Shown piece by piece: positions 42,725 through 54,452 of a stretch of DNA of 64,000 bases (position 1 is its first letter; every line of letters begins with the position of its first letter). The stretch covers positions 169,775,220-169,839,219 of the forward strand of contig CM077162.1 in the NCBI GenBank assembly GCA_039583875.1, in the 5' to 3' direction. A program made the position numbers and the translations under genes. Source of the DNA: Platanthera guangdongensis. Its lineage: Eukaryota > Streptophyta > Magnoliopsida > Asparagales > Orchidaceae. The notes beneath the pieces are model-generated. The model made no database searches and had not been told where the DNA came from. It saw only the letters and a list, made by a program, of their open reading frames with translations.

Positions 42725-43765
42725 TCATGCAAAGGTAAAGTTAGTGAAGGCATATATGGATGGTACAACTTGCGTGTACCTGAGTTTGCCTTTGCAAAAT
42801 GAAGAAGACGTGAGTGTTTTCCACTGAGTTCTGCAAAACCAAGATGAGAGGAAAGCATAGAAAAATAATAACTTGCAAGTACCTGACGGAGGCTTGCAAA
42901 CATCTGATGGTTTCTGCAAAAGAAAGGTTAGAGGCAGATATGAAAGTAAAGTCAGCCACAAGTACCTGAAGGGAAACTTGTAGCTCTCTGCTGATCTCTG
43001 CAAGAAAAGAGTTAGGAGCAGATATGATATACGAATATAAGTTGCAAGTACCAGTGAAGGAACTTGCAAGTATCTGCTGATCTTTACAAGGAAAGAGTTA
43101 GGAGCAGATATGATATATGAGAATAGGTTGCAAGTACCTGTGAAGATACTTGCAAGTGTCTGCTGATCTTTGCAAGAAAGGAGTTAGGAGCAGATATGAT
43201 ATATGAGAATAGATTGCAAGTACCTGTGAAGAAACTTGTAAGTGTCTGTTGATCTCTGCAAGAAAAGAGTTAGGAGCAGACATGATATACGAATATAAGT
43301 TGCAAGTACCTGTGAAAGAACTTGCAAGTATTTGCTGATCTCTGCAAGGAAAGAGTTAGGAGCAGATATGATATATGAGAATAGGTTGCAAGTACCTGAG
43401 AAGAAACTTGCAAGTGTCTGCTGATCTCTGTAAGAAAAGAGTTAGGAGCAGACATGATATACAAATATAGGTTGCAAGTACCTGTGAAGGAACTTGCAAG
43501 TGTCTGCTGATCTCTGCAAGAAAAGAGTTAGAAGCAGACATGATATACGAATATAGGTTGCAAGTACCTGTGAAGGAACTTGCAAGTATCTGCTGATCTC
43601 TGCAAAGAAAGAGTTAGGAGCAGATATGATATATGAGAATAAGTTGCAAGTACCTGTGAAAAAACTTGCAAATGTCTGCTGATCTCAGCAGAAAAAAGAG
43701 TTAGGAGCAGACATGATATACGAATATAGGTTGTAAGTACCTGTGAAAGAACTTACAAACACCTG
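42725..43765. repeat. 86-bp tandem repeats
   Basis: About ten clear copies. GTTAGGAGCAGA recurs at 43011, 43097, 43183 and 43269 and continues every 86 bases; weaker copies extend left to about 42725. Each unit has TTGCAAGTACCTGTGAAG, AACTTGCAAGTGTCTGCTG and ATCTCTGCAAGAAAAGAG. The minus strand is open through long stretches because stops are absent from the unit in several frames. Located between the 3' LTR and the nested copia. The remaining 43766-44487 is unassigned. Confidence 0.9.
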
Positions 43766-44487
43766 CTAATCACTGCAAATGCTAACTGGTTATGAGATAA
43801 GATAGATATGATCACATTGCAGAGGAAGTGTCTAATGAACTTTGCCGATAATCGAATGAAGATCAAACCCGAATAGTGATCTTCTTGTTATATTAGAGAT
43901 GACATCTTTAGCACGAATTCCAGATCAATAAGTCGAGTGTTGACTGTTGATATGATAGGATGGATATGATCAGATTAGCAGAGAAGAAGCTTGACGAATT
44001 CTGCCAATCTTAACTAGATTTCAATAGCAAAGATTGATGATCAAAGAGTGTCAGATTCTTTGATCAATGATTGATGTCATTAACATTTGATAAGAGTAAT
44101 AAAGAGCTTTGCAGATCATCATCTGATAGAGCTTTGAGCAAGCAATACATATAAGATGAGAATAAGCAAAATGGTTGATGCGAATCCTTTTGATAGGTCA
44201 GATTTAACGTGTTCACCTGTGAAATAGGTAGTTGATAACAAAGAGGTCTATACTCGGAGATGACCAAGAAAGGGTTGGATACTGCCACAGGAGATCACCT
44301 GTGGGCCTTATGCATCGCTTGTCCAAGAAAGATCATCAGGATTATAGTCCTACTTAGAGCGGACTAGCTATACTCCCTTGACATAGCACAAAAGGGAGAC
44401 ATGCACAAAATCATAAGAAGAAAACGGCAGATACACTGCTCTCTTGCCTCGGGTACAACGTCTCTGATCAATGAGACTAGTTGCGTC

Positions 44488-46154
44488 TGTTAAAATTTTC
44501 TCAGCGTGGTCAGCAAGGTAGCCCAAACGCCAAATTAATATCTTCGGCACTACCCAGTTCTCACGTTGAACCAGCGGAAAACCAAGGAACAAAGGTTAAT
44601 CCCAACAAACAATGGAAGCACAAGCAGATCTTTTACACATTCACTTCTTTACAACACGAGCCATACATAGCGAGACATGATTTCGCTAGTATAACAGCTG
44701 TAAACAGAAAGCACCAAAAACCAAGCCGGGCGGACAGCACCGGAGTCCGCCGAGACCGCCGAGGTCGCCGAGGTCGCCGAGTCCGCTGAGATCGCCCGAA
44801 CTAAGCTGCAATCCGCCGAATAGCCACGAAGTCCGCCGAAGCCGCGAGGCCGCGCGGACACACCGTTATTCGTCTCCTGCTGGAGCTGAACTGAGGAACA
44901 CCCCCTACCTGCCTGAAGCCGGCGGACAGGTTATTGAAGCTGCCAAAGTTGAAACAGAGTTGACAAGCCGCAGAGCGACCTCCTGCTGAATCCGCAGAGA
45001 CCGCACAACTTCCAAGTACTTGACCGAGGTCAAAGCCAAACTACTGGCTCCTTGAAGCTATCCGCGCGACCTGCACACAGCAAACCGTCAGCCCTGAATC
45101 AATCCGCGCGGACAGACAAACTGAGACCGCAGCTCCTTGCCCAACCCAACTTACTGTTCACTCAAGTTACTGTAGATGTGCCAGGGGGTCCTATTTATAG
45201 GCGAGGTGAGGAGTGTGGTCACCGCCCTAGAGATAGCGACACCGCCCTAGCCCGCGCGATAACAAAACACCGTCCGCCGAGTCCGCAAGGACTTAGCCGG
45301 ATACCAAGGAAAACCGCCAGGAGCAAGGCAACATTGGCGAACCCTCTCCAGTCCGCCCAAGCTATGCGGACAAGGCATCAGCCCGCAGAGCTTCCGACCA
45401 CCGCAGGACAGCAACCCCCTTCAATGGCTGTCCGCACAAACCCGAGGCAGTCCGCAAGACTCACGCCTCAATCCGCCACAAGTACACGACCAAAGGCAGA
45501 TAGCAACAGTCCGCCCGGTCAACAGCGGACTTGGCGGACACGGCGGACACCATGGTCTTGGCACAGAGTGTGACCAAGTCCAAAAGCCATCAAAGGCCAA
45601 TGCGAGCATGGCGGACACAAACTCCGTCCGCCAAACATCCAAGCACACAGACCGCCAGCAGTCCGCGAGCTACTCGCACACCTGCCCCATCGCAGCAGCC
45701 TCCTCCCGGACTCCAAACTTTCGTCCGCCAAAGACCACAGCAAAACACCTGCTGTAACACCAGAGCTCGACAAGGCCTCAGCCAAGCTCTAAGCCCAGTC
45801 CGCAACAGCCCAAACCGCGGACACACCAATCCGCAAGCTTTCCGCGGACATGAGCCGAACCGCCAAACAGCACAAGCTTGCACCACGGCCACTGAGCAAT
45901 GCACCAGTCCGCAAGCCTCTATCCGCTCTGGCCGCTCCTTGGCAAAACCACAGCCAACGCCTTATCCACAGATACCAGGCCGCATAGTCCGCGGACTTCA
46001 CCCATGCAATCCGCTCAGAAGAACAGCCGGCTTCCACTAGACCTTCCACCAGGCCGCACATCACAGTCCGCCCAGTCTGCCTAGTCCGCCAATGCTGTCC
46101 GCCCAGGCCGCCCGGCCTGTCCCGTCAACCACTTCCACTTCACAAATTTCAACA
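44488..46154 (-). repeat. 3' LTR of the copia element
   Basis: 1667 bp, with minus-strand ends TGTTGAAATTTG and ATTTTAACA. Extremely rich in GTCCGC/GCGGAC and CCGCCGAG words. It differs from the 5' LTR mainly by lacking a 145-bp segment. Confidence 0.92.
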
Positions 46155-48610
46155 CTCCCCCTTGAAGTGGGAAGTGGTGACCAAGCCCAACAAGCTGCGC
46201 AAACGCTCAAAGGGCCCCTTCGACAGTTGCTTCGTAAAGATGTCAGCAAGATTATCTTCACTCCGAACATGCCCGACCAGCAGAGACCCCTCCAACACCT
46301 TCTCCCGGATGAAGTGGTGATCAATCTCTATATGCTTGGTCCTGGCGTGACACACTGGATTGTTAACCAGTTTGAGAGCACTCTCATTGTCACCCGGAGT
46401 AAAGTAGGCCCTTGCACTTCTTCATGAACATCCTCTAACACCCTCCTCAACCAGATGGCTTCCCGAGCAGCCAAGGCCGAAGCCTTATACTCTGCCTCCG
46501 TAGTTGAGACGGACACCGAGTCCTGCTTCTTGCTACACCACGAGATGCTAGCTGAACCGCAAGTGAACACATAACCTGAAGTAGACCTCCGATCATCCGA
46601 ATCACCGCCATAGTCAGCATCCGTGTACCCAAGCAACGCAAACTCCGAGTCCCTTCCATAGAGGAGTCCCATGTCAGAAGTCACCTTGACATACTTCAGA
46701 ATACCCTTTGCCGCCACTAGATGAGATTGCCTTGATTCAGCCATATACCGACTTACTCGACCAACAGCATAAGCAATGTCTGGCCTTGTAATCGTCAGGT
46801 AAATCAAGCTCCCAACAAGAGCCCTGAACACCAAGGGATCATGAAGAACCCTTCCCTCATCTCGTCGAAGCTTCAGCCCAGGTTCCAGTGGAGTAGAACA
46901 CTTCTTCCCTTCGCCCATGCCGAACCGCTTCACAATGCGATCAGCATACCCTTTCTGGCAAATGAGAACCCCGCACTCCTTCCTCTCCACTTCCAGACCG
47001 AGAAAGTGATGTAACTCTCCCAAGTCTTTCATCTCGAAGCGTATAGCAAGCTCAGCTCTGAACCTTGCTACTTCCCCCTCCGAATTCCCTGTGATGATCA
47101 TGTCATCCACATACAGCAGGACCAAGACTTGTAGCTCCCCCTTCTTCTTGACGAACAAGCTTGAATTCAAGTTGGAAGCAAGGTATCCACAGAATTGCAA
47201 GTACTCTGCAATCTTCCCATACCACGCTCTAGGAGCTTGCTTCAACCCATAGAGAGCCTTCCTGAGTTTACAGACATAGTCCGGATGCTTTTCAGAGACA
47301 AAACCAAGCGGCTGATACATGAAGATGTCCTTGTCAATCTCTCCGTAAAGAAAGACATTCTTCACATCGAGTTGCCACAACCTCCATGCCTTGCTAGCAG
47401 CCAAGGCGATCACCACTCTTACTGAAGTCATATTCGCAACTGGACTGAATGTCTCCTCATAGTCTTCTTCATACTGCTGTGAGAATCCTCTAGCGACCAG
47501 GCGAGCCTTGAACCTATCAATGCTCCCATCAGCCTTCTTCTTCAACTTATACACCCACTTGCAAGTAACCGGAGTAATGCCATCAACCTTGGGCACAAGG
47601 TCCCAGGTTTCATTCTTCTTCAGAGCATCAATCTCTTCTTTCATGACATCTTCCCACTCCTTCACTCCAGTGGCCTCGTTGAAGCTTGCAGGCTCTCGCT
47701 CATCCAGAGGACCTGCAAAGAAGCAGGAGACAAAGCTCACTGCATTCCCATCACAGTACCGAGTCGGTGGATTAACCACCCTCTTCGATCTCCGAAGGGT
47801 CGGCTCCTTGCTCACTGTTTCTGTTGCTTCTTCGGGCTCAACTCCTACCTGAGGCAAGCATTGAGCAGTGCTCCCCCTGCTTCCTGAGCCAGAAGGCTCA
47901 GCCTCGGAGTTAGAAGCAGCAGGAGCTGCTGGTTAAACAGCAAGCTCCTCTTCCAAGCCCTCAACAGCCGCCACCGGTGCTTCATCAACCTTGCTACTTC
48001 CGGTTAGCTCAACCGAGCCACCTACATATGACGTCAGCTCGTCAAAGACAACGTCTCTTGACACCACGAATTTCTTCGTCACAGAGTCCATGCATTTCCA
48101 TCCCTTCTTCCGCTCATCGTAGCCAATAAAGACAAGCTTCCTTGCCTTCGCATCCAGCTTTGTCCGTGAAGCATCCGGGACATGCACGTAGCAAGTTGAA
48201 CCGAACACCCGAAGGTGTCCAACACTCGGCTTCTCCTTCAGCAACAGCTCAAGAGCAGACTTCATGTTGATAGGGCTGAGTGGCATCCGGTTGATGACGT
48301 AAGCAGCACAAGACATCCCCTCCGCCCAAAAAGACCTTGGGATATCTTTCGCATGAAGCCAGCATTTGCAGGTCTCCGTCAGATGACGGATCTTCCGCTC
48401 CGCTACACCATTTTGTTGTGGAGTGTGAGCACAAGTAAGCTCTCGTTGGATCCCGTGCTTCCTGCAGAAGTTAGAAAACTCGAAGGAAACAAATTCACCC
48501 CCGTTATCAGTTCTAAGCTTCTTAATCCGCAAGCCAAGCCGGCCTTCTACCAACTCCTTAAACTCCACAAACAAACGGAAGGCTTCCGACTTCTCTTTTA
48601 AGAAGTACAC
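46149..48610 (-). pseudogene. copia integrase C-part, reverse transcriptase and RNase H
   Basis: Minus-strand integrase text includes KLRTDNGGEFVS and HTPQQNGVAERK. After a stop near 47935 and a linker, RT begins (EEIDALKKNETWDLVP, KARLVARGFSQQYEEDYEETFSPVA, the catalytic YVDDMIITG). RNase H follows (YTDADYGGDSDDRRSTSGYVF, WCSKKQDSVSVSTTEAEYKA). A frameshift near 46350 separates the last part (HARTKHIEIDHHFIREKV, LADIFTKQLSKGPFERLR), which ends at the LTR. So three lesions are visible: the TGA at the upper boundary (48608-48610 region, where Trp is expected), a TAA near 47935, and the frameshift. Confidence 0.9.
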
Positions 48611-50299
48611 TCAAGTATACCTTGAGTAGTCATCAACCAAGACAAGCATGTACCTGCTTCCACCAAGGCTGGCAGTAATCGTCGGTCCCATCAGGTCGCC
48701 ATGAATGCACTCCAATGGTTTCTTGCTCCTTGTTTGTGATTTATCAAACGGAAGGCGATGTGCCTTACCGTATTGACAGCCCGCACAAACATGTCCGTCA
48801 CCAAAGGAAGACAACTTAGGCAACCCCTTCACCAGACTTCTACTCGCCATCGCCTTCAGCTTGTTCATGCCAACATGCCTCAACCTCTCATGCCAGATAG
48901 CAGCGCTATCATTGGCCCTCATACGATCAACATAAGAATTGATGGCAAGAACAAACAAGTTCTTCACCCTCCTCCCTACATGAGCAGCATCAGCCTTTAC
49001 CGCTAATATGTTGCGAAGGAACCTCACGTCTGTTGGCCCAAACAGAACGTGATAACCAGCGTCCATCGCATTGGTCACCGAGAAGAGGTTTTTCTTCATG
49101 TCCGGCACGTGATACACACTCCTTAACGTGAGTGGCCCCTGATCACTACCCAAAGACACGACCCCCTCTTTCTCTACTGCATAAACAGTATTATCAGCAG
49201 TGATAATAGCTTCATTACCTGAGTAAGCCTGCATGGAGGTGAACTTCGACTTGTCTCCGGTGAGGTGATGACCACACCCGGAGTCCACGATCCACTCGCC
49301 GTTGAAGTCCTCAGCAGACAAGGCCCGGACACAAGTGCCCGTCATAAAAGCTCCGCCCCATTCTGCTTCTTCACTTCTCGAGCAAGTTTCCTCCTTTCCC
49401 GCAGCATGCCCAGGCTGCAGTTTGACCTTGCAGTCCCTCTTGAAGTGCCCTCGCTGATGACACCGGTAGCACTTCAAGTTCTTCTTCCAGTCCTTGGGAG
49501 CATTGCTCATCTCCGGCTGATATGAAGTTGAAGTCTCCTTCTCACCAGCGACCTGCACATTCTTCTTCTTCTTCCCTTCCCATCCTTTCTTCTTGCCTGA
49601 GAAGAGCGCTTCGCTGCCTTCCTGATTAAGATTAACTCCAGCCATCTGCCTTGCCAAGCTCTCCTGCGATGCAAGCAGATTCTCCAGCTCCAGCAAAGAC
49701 GGCTGAGTAGCCCACCCTTGAACAGATGTCACAAAGGCCACATACTCCTTCCGCAAGCCGCGGATAATGTGTCTTTTCATCTTAGCCTCAGAGATAGGCT
49801 CATCAGGATCCAGTGCCGACAGCTCAGCACACAAGCTTTTCATCTTTAAGAAGTACTTGGAGATGGAAAGGTCTCCCTGAGTTGCCCTGGCCAACTCATT
49901 CTCCAGGAACTGAAGCCGCGCCACATTCTTCCTATTGAACAACTCATCAATGGTTGTCCAAATATCAGCAGCCGACTCACATCCAACGATGTGATCAAAC
50001 AGTTCCGGAGACACGACCCTCTTCAGAATGAACTCCGCCTTAGCATTTGTTCTTCTCCAGAGCCTAACCTGCTCAGCAGTACCGAACGCAGCCGTGACTT
50101 CCTGTCTGTCGTCACCACCGACGACTTCCCACAGCTCCTCGCCAAGAAGATAACTCTTCATGCACGACTTCCACTTCTTGAAGTTCGTCGACGTTAAGAG
50201 TTCAATGCCAAGACCCCTTGCAAAACTCCCTTCCATTGCAACACCTGTTGGCAACCTTTCAGAAGCTCCGAGCAACATCACAGGTTGAACACCACTCAA
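48611..50299 (-). pseudogene. copia gag, protease and integrase N-part
   Basis: The ORF is 562 codons from the ATG at 50297-50299. It has the gag core (MKSYLLGEELWEVV, FLENELARATQGDLSISKYFLKM), a zinc knuckle CYRCHQRGHFKRDC, the protease active site WIVDSGCGHHLTGD, a GAG-pre-integrase segment (IWHERLRHVGMNKLKAM, CAGCQYGKAHRLPF) and the first integrase Asp (ECIHGDLMGP). The frame then stops at YSRYT* where Trp is expected (TGG to TGA) and continues unchanged into 48610. Confidence 0.92.
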
Positions 50300-50347
50300 T
50301 CACTGAGTAACAACACTGGTTGACTACCGCTCACGCAACTGAACCTC

Positions 50348-50359
50348 CCTCTGATACCA
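50348..50359 (-). promoter_or_regulatory. Primer-binding site of the copia element
   Basis: The minus strand reads TGGTATCAGAGG directly after the LTR end AACA, the initiator tRNA-Met-type site usual for Ty1/copia. Confidence 0.9.
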
Positions 50360-52165
50360 TGTTAAAATTTTCTCAGCGTGGTCAGCAAGATAGCACAAAC
50401 GCCAAATTAATATCTTCGGCACTACCCAGTTCTCACGTTGAACCAGCGGAAAACCAAGGAACAAAGGTTAATCCCAACAAACAATGGAAGCACAAGCAGA
50501 TCTTTTACACATTCACTTCTTTACAACACGAGGCATACATAGCGAGACATGATTTCGCTAGTATAACAGCTGTAAACAGAAAGCACCAAAAACCAAGCCG
50601 GGCGGACAGCACCGGAGTCCGCCGAGACCGCCGAGGTCGCCGAGGTCGCCGAGTCCGCTGAGATCGCCCGAACTAAGTTGCAATCCGCCGAATAGCCACG
50701 GAGTCCGCCGAAGCCGCGAGGCCGCGCAGACACACCGTTATTCGTCTCCTGCTGAAGCTGAACTGAGGAACACCCCCTACCTGCCTGAAGCCGGCGGACA
50801 GGTTATTGAAGCTGCCAAAGTTGAAACAGAGTTGACAAGCCGCAGAGCGACCTCCTGCTGAATCCGCAGAGACCGCACAACTTCCAAGTACTTGACCGAG
50901 GTCAAAGCCAAACTCCTGACTCCTTGAAGCTATCCGCGCGACCTGCACACAGCAAATCGTCAGCCCTGAATCAATCCGCGCGGACAGAGTGAGTCTGAAA
51001 CTAAAACCCCGGTGGAAGACCGACTGACTAAGAAATAAGCTTCCACCGGGGTTTTAGGAAAAGCCAGCGCCCTTTCTCTAACTGCTGAAATAGCAGCCTC
51101 CACTTCCCTCTTTGAAAGAGCCTACTCAAGATAGAGACCGCAGCTCCTTGCCCAACCCAACTTACTGTTCACTCAAGTTACTGTAGATGTGTCAGGGGGT
51201 CCTATTTATAGGCGAGGTAAGAAGTGTGGTCACCGCCCTAGAGATAGCGACACTGCCCTAGCCCGCGCGATAGCAAAACACCGTCCGCCGAGTCCGCAAG
51301 GACTTAGCCGGATACCAACGAAAACCGCCAGGAGCAAGGCAACATTGGCGAACCCTCTCCAGTCCGCCCAAGCTATGCGGACAAGGCATCAGCCCGCAGA
51401 GCTTCCGACCACTGCAGGACAGCAACCCCCTTCAATGGCTGTACGCACAAACCCGAGGCAGTCCGCAAGACTCACGCCTCAATCCGCCACAAGTCCACGA
51501 CCAAAGGCAGATAGCAACAGTCCGCCCGGTCAACAGCGGACTTGACGGACACGACGGACACCATGGTCTTAGCACAGAGTGTGACCAAGTCCAAAAGCCA
51601 TCAAAGGCCAATGCGAGCATGGCGGACACAAACTCCGTCCGCCAAACATCCAAGCACACAGACCGCCAGCAGTCTGCGAGCTACTCGCACACCTGCCCCA
51701 TCGCAGCAGCCTCCTCCCGGACTCCAAACTTCCGTCCGCCAAAGACCACAGCAAAACACCTGCTGTAACACCAGAGCTCGACAAGGCCTCAGCCAAGCTC
51801 TAAGCCCAGTCCGCAACAGCCCAAACCGCGGACACACCAGTCCGCAAGCTTTCCGCGGACATGAGCCAAACCGCCAAACAGCACAAGCTTGCACCACGGC
51901 CACTGAGCAATGCACCAGTCCGCAAGCCTCTATCCGCTCAGGCCGCTCCTTGGCAAAACCACAGCCAACGCCTTATCCACAGATACCAGGCCGCATAGTC
52001 CGCAGACTTCACCTGTACAATCCGCTCAGAAGAACAGCCGGCTTCCACTAGACCTTCCACCAGGCCGCACATCACAGTCCGCCCAGTCCGCCTAGTCCGC
52101 CAATGCTGTCCGCCCAGGCCGCCCGGCCTGTCCCGTCAACCACTTCCACTTCACAAATTTCAACA
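50360..52165 (-). repeat. 5' LTR of the copia element
   Basis: 1806 bp; same ends as 44488-46154 and highly similar throughout. It contains an extra segment at 50989-51133. Confidence 0.92.
50989..51133. other. 145-bp segment with a perfect 18-bp hairpin, in one LTR only
   Basis: It replaces about six bases (CAAACT) of the partner LTR. The stem CTAAAACCCCGGTGGAAG (51001-51018) pairs perfectly with 51040-51057 over a 21-base loop. Two smaller hairpins follow (CTGCTGAAATAGCAG and TCTTTGAAAGA). No target duplication is evident. It may be a small fold-back insertion after integration, or the ancestral state deleted from the other LTR. Confidence 0.6.
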
Positions 52166-52170
52166 GCGCC

Positions 52171-52749
52171 AAGTGGCCTACAACATTGCTTGTCTGTGGA
52201 AAGATCAACGGAGTTGTGAATCCCGCGAAGACATGGATTGAGAGTACCATAGAGTGTTCGACCATCACAGTTGTGAGATGATCGAAGAGACAAGGCTACG
52301 CTTAATGACCATTGTTTGTCAAGCAAAGATCATCGTAACTGTAATGTATCCTTTGCGAAGCACAGCAGAGCTAACACATGGGGCCTCCCTGGTGCACACT
52401 CTGTGTTAGATGCCGGCTAGGATCCAAAGTCTGAAGTCCACCATCGTCGATGGAACGACTCCCACTGCACATACGTGAACACTCCGCACAGTATGCGGTC
52501 GTCGCGGTTTTATGCCAGAGAACAATCTACGGAGGGAACAACAAGACTTGGCGATATCTCAGTGGTTCAGCGATCTTTTTGGCAAAGAGAAAAATAGAGG
52601 AAGAAGCATTCCAAAAAGGGAAATGTGTCAGTACGAGATCCCTGATGTAAATTTTATTGAAATGCATGAAGGAACACTTAGAAGTGTTTTGTAAAGAAAA
52701 TGTTTGTAGTGATTGCGAGGAGTTTTGAGGATTTGGTGATATCCCTTTT
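52171..52749. other. Internal sequence of the Tat-like element, unassigned
   Basis: Directly continued 44487 before the copia insertion. No domain or tandem repeat was recognised; short ORFs are without support. Confidence 0.45.
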
Positions 52750-54400
52750 ATATTCAGAATAGTCTTCCTTTGGAGCCCTCGTCATCAGCATCGAAGCATT
52801 CAACAACATTGGGGTTGGGGGGATTGTCGATTTGACACACCCACTTTGAGCAGCAAGGAGCGTCTGCTACTTCTTTACCTTTTGAGGTTGATGGATCAAG
52901 GTGATCATCTTTGGGGAGCAGGTCACGCATCTTACCCTGCCGAAGCATCCTTTGTACTAGTTGGCGAAGTGATCGACAATTTTCAGTTAGGTGGCCTGGC
53001 TCTTTGTGGAACTCGCAGTACGGATCTGAGTTTCTAGTTCTTTGATCTGCTGGTCAATAAGGTCTCTTGTAGTTAGCCCTATCCTTCATGACTTGACTTA
53101 CTTGTTGCATGGCCTCTTCGAGTTGACACTCTTGCAAGTCATCATCTTGCTGTTGATGGACCGCAGCTGTTTGCGAAGATGGAGCTGGTGGTAGTAGCGA
53201 TTGATCTTGAGCACGATCACGGCTCGGGAAGGAGTATCGATGGCGTTGAAATCTTCTTTCCCTCCTTGAGTGAGTTGAGAAATCTTTCCGAGGTAATCTC
53301 AGAGGTTGCTTGTGAGAAGGAGGATCTTTCTCTGCTATAAGTCTGGAAACGAAACCGGGGTTGCTCTTTTCACCTCAGATGTATGATTTGGCTAGGCCGA
53401 TCAACTCTTGGTATGTTCTTGGTGCACGGACATTGACTTCAAACTTGAGGGGCCCTTCACGGAGACCGTGGATAAGAGCCACTCGGTACATTTCCTGATC
53501 AACAATCTCGATGTCCAAGATTTCTCTCTGGAATCGATCAACGAATCGAGACCAAGTTTCGTTCTCGCGCTGCCTAATCTCAAACAGGGCTTCTGGTCCG
53601 CCCTTTCTCTTTGTTGAAGTAGAAAATCTGAGTAAGAACTTCTTTCGCAGATCATCAAAGGAAGTGATGGACTGAGGGCGCAGACCATAGAACCAATCCC
53701 TCACTTGCCCATCAAATTGTTCGCTTGCACTTAGTAGCATCTGAGAGAGTCTTGAGAGCAACGCCGATTCAAAGGCTTGAAGATGTTTCACTGGATCTGT
53801 CTCTCCAGTGTAGATTGGTAATCGTGGCTCTCTGAAATTGGCTGTAGTTGGTTCATGCCGGACGTTCTCTGAAAATGGTTATGACTCTTCTTGTTCCCCT
53901 ACAACATAAGGATAGAAGGGAGCATAAGTTGTAGCTGCAAAAGAAGCAGAAGGGTAGAAGGGAAGAGTTGTTGCAGGAGCAAATGTAGGAACTGGTGGGT
54001 AAGGATGACTTCCCTGAAAGTTTAGAAATCTTGCTGGACTTCCCCGGGCTGCTTCCCGAAAGAAGTTTTGATGAGCTGCAAACTCATCATTTTGAGGTCG
54101 CAAAGGAGCTGCAGGCCCTTGCGGAAAGGTTGATGTGTAAGGAGGAGGATTGAATGGCGGGTAAGCCGGAGGATAAGCTTGTTGATTCCCCAATGTTGTT
54201 GTTGGATTGACTGGAGCAGCTGAAGCAACTGGAGCTGCTGAAGATTGAGTGTCTAATCGTTGGGTGATTACAACAAGGAGTTGGTTGATTGCTTGAAATT
54301 GCTGAGCATTTTCACGGCGTGATTGCTCGAAGGCTTCCCAAAGAGGATCATCACTAGGGCTTGATTGAGCAAGGTTCTCGGCTGAACGATGATCTGACAT
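52750..54400 (-). pseudogene. Tat-like Gag (broken by stops)
   Basis: The start is the ATG at 54398-54400, 52 bases from the LTR. The N-terminus (MSDHRSAENLAQSSPSDDPL) is followed by a Pro/Tyr/Ala-rich linker. After a TAA at 53879 the same frame resumes with the gag core: GQVRDWFYGLRPQSITSFDD, RKKFLLRFSTSTKRKGGPE, FEIRQRENETWSRFVDRF and VALIHGLREGPLKFEV. A TGA at 53375 and frame changes follow, then the knuckle YCEFHKEPGHLTENC with QLVQRMLRQGKMRDLL (52900-53035). The knuckle form (C-x2-H...GH..-x-C) is that of Tat gag. The stops fit simple C-to-T changes. Confidence 0.82.
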
Positions 54401-54452
54401 GGATAACTGTCGGTGTTCACCGTCTGTTCGGATCTGAAGGACGCGTGTTAAC

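Larger units (their letters stand above)
44488..52165 (-). mobile_element. Ty1/copia retrotransposon, nearly complete
   Basis: The LTRs are 44488-46154 (3') and 50360-52165 (5'). Flanks are GCGTC (44483-44487) and GCGCC (52166-52170), a 5-bp target duplication with one change. The polypurine tract (CAAGGGGGAG) is at 46155-46164 and an initiator-Met PBS at 50348-50359. Gag, protease, integrase, RT and RNase H are in the Ty1/copia order on the minus strand with few lesions. It interrupts the Tat-like element downstream of its gag gene. Confidence 0.93.

Noticed and set aside
42725..43765. Regularly spaced repeats resembling a CRISPR array
   Set aside because: The repeats are head-to-tail 86-bp units without unique spacers, and the genome is a plant.
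44481..46084. Several 60-170-codon ORFs in the copia and Tat-like LTRs (also 50320-52095, 41423-42443, 55124-56146)
   Set aside because: They lie in GC-rich LTR sequence, occur in overlapping frames on both strands and have no domains. Presence in both LTRs only reflects LTR identity.
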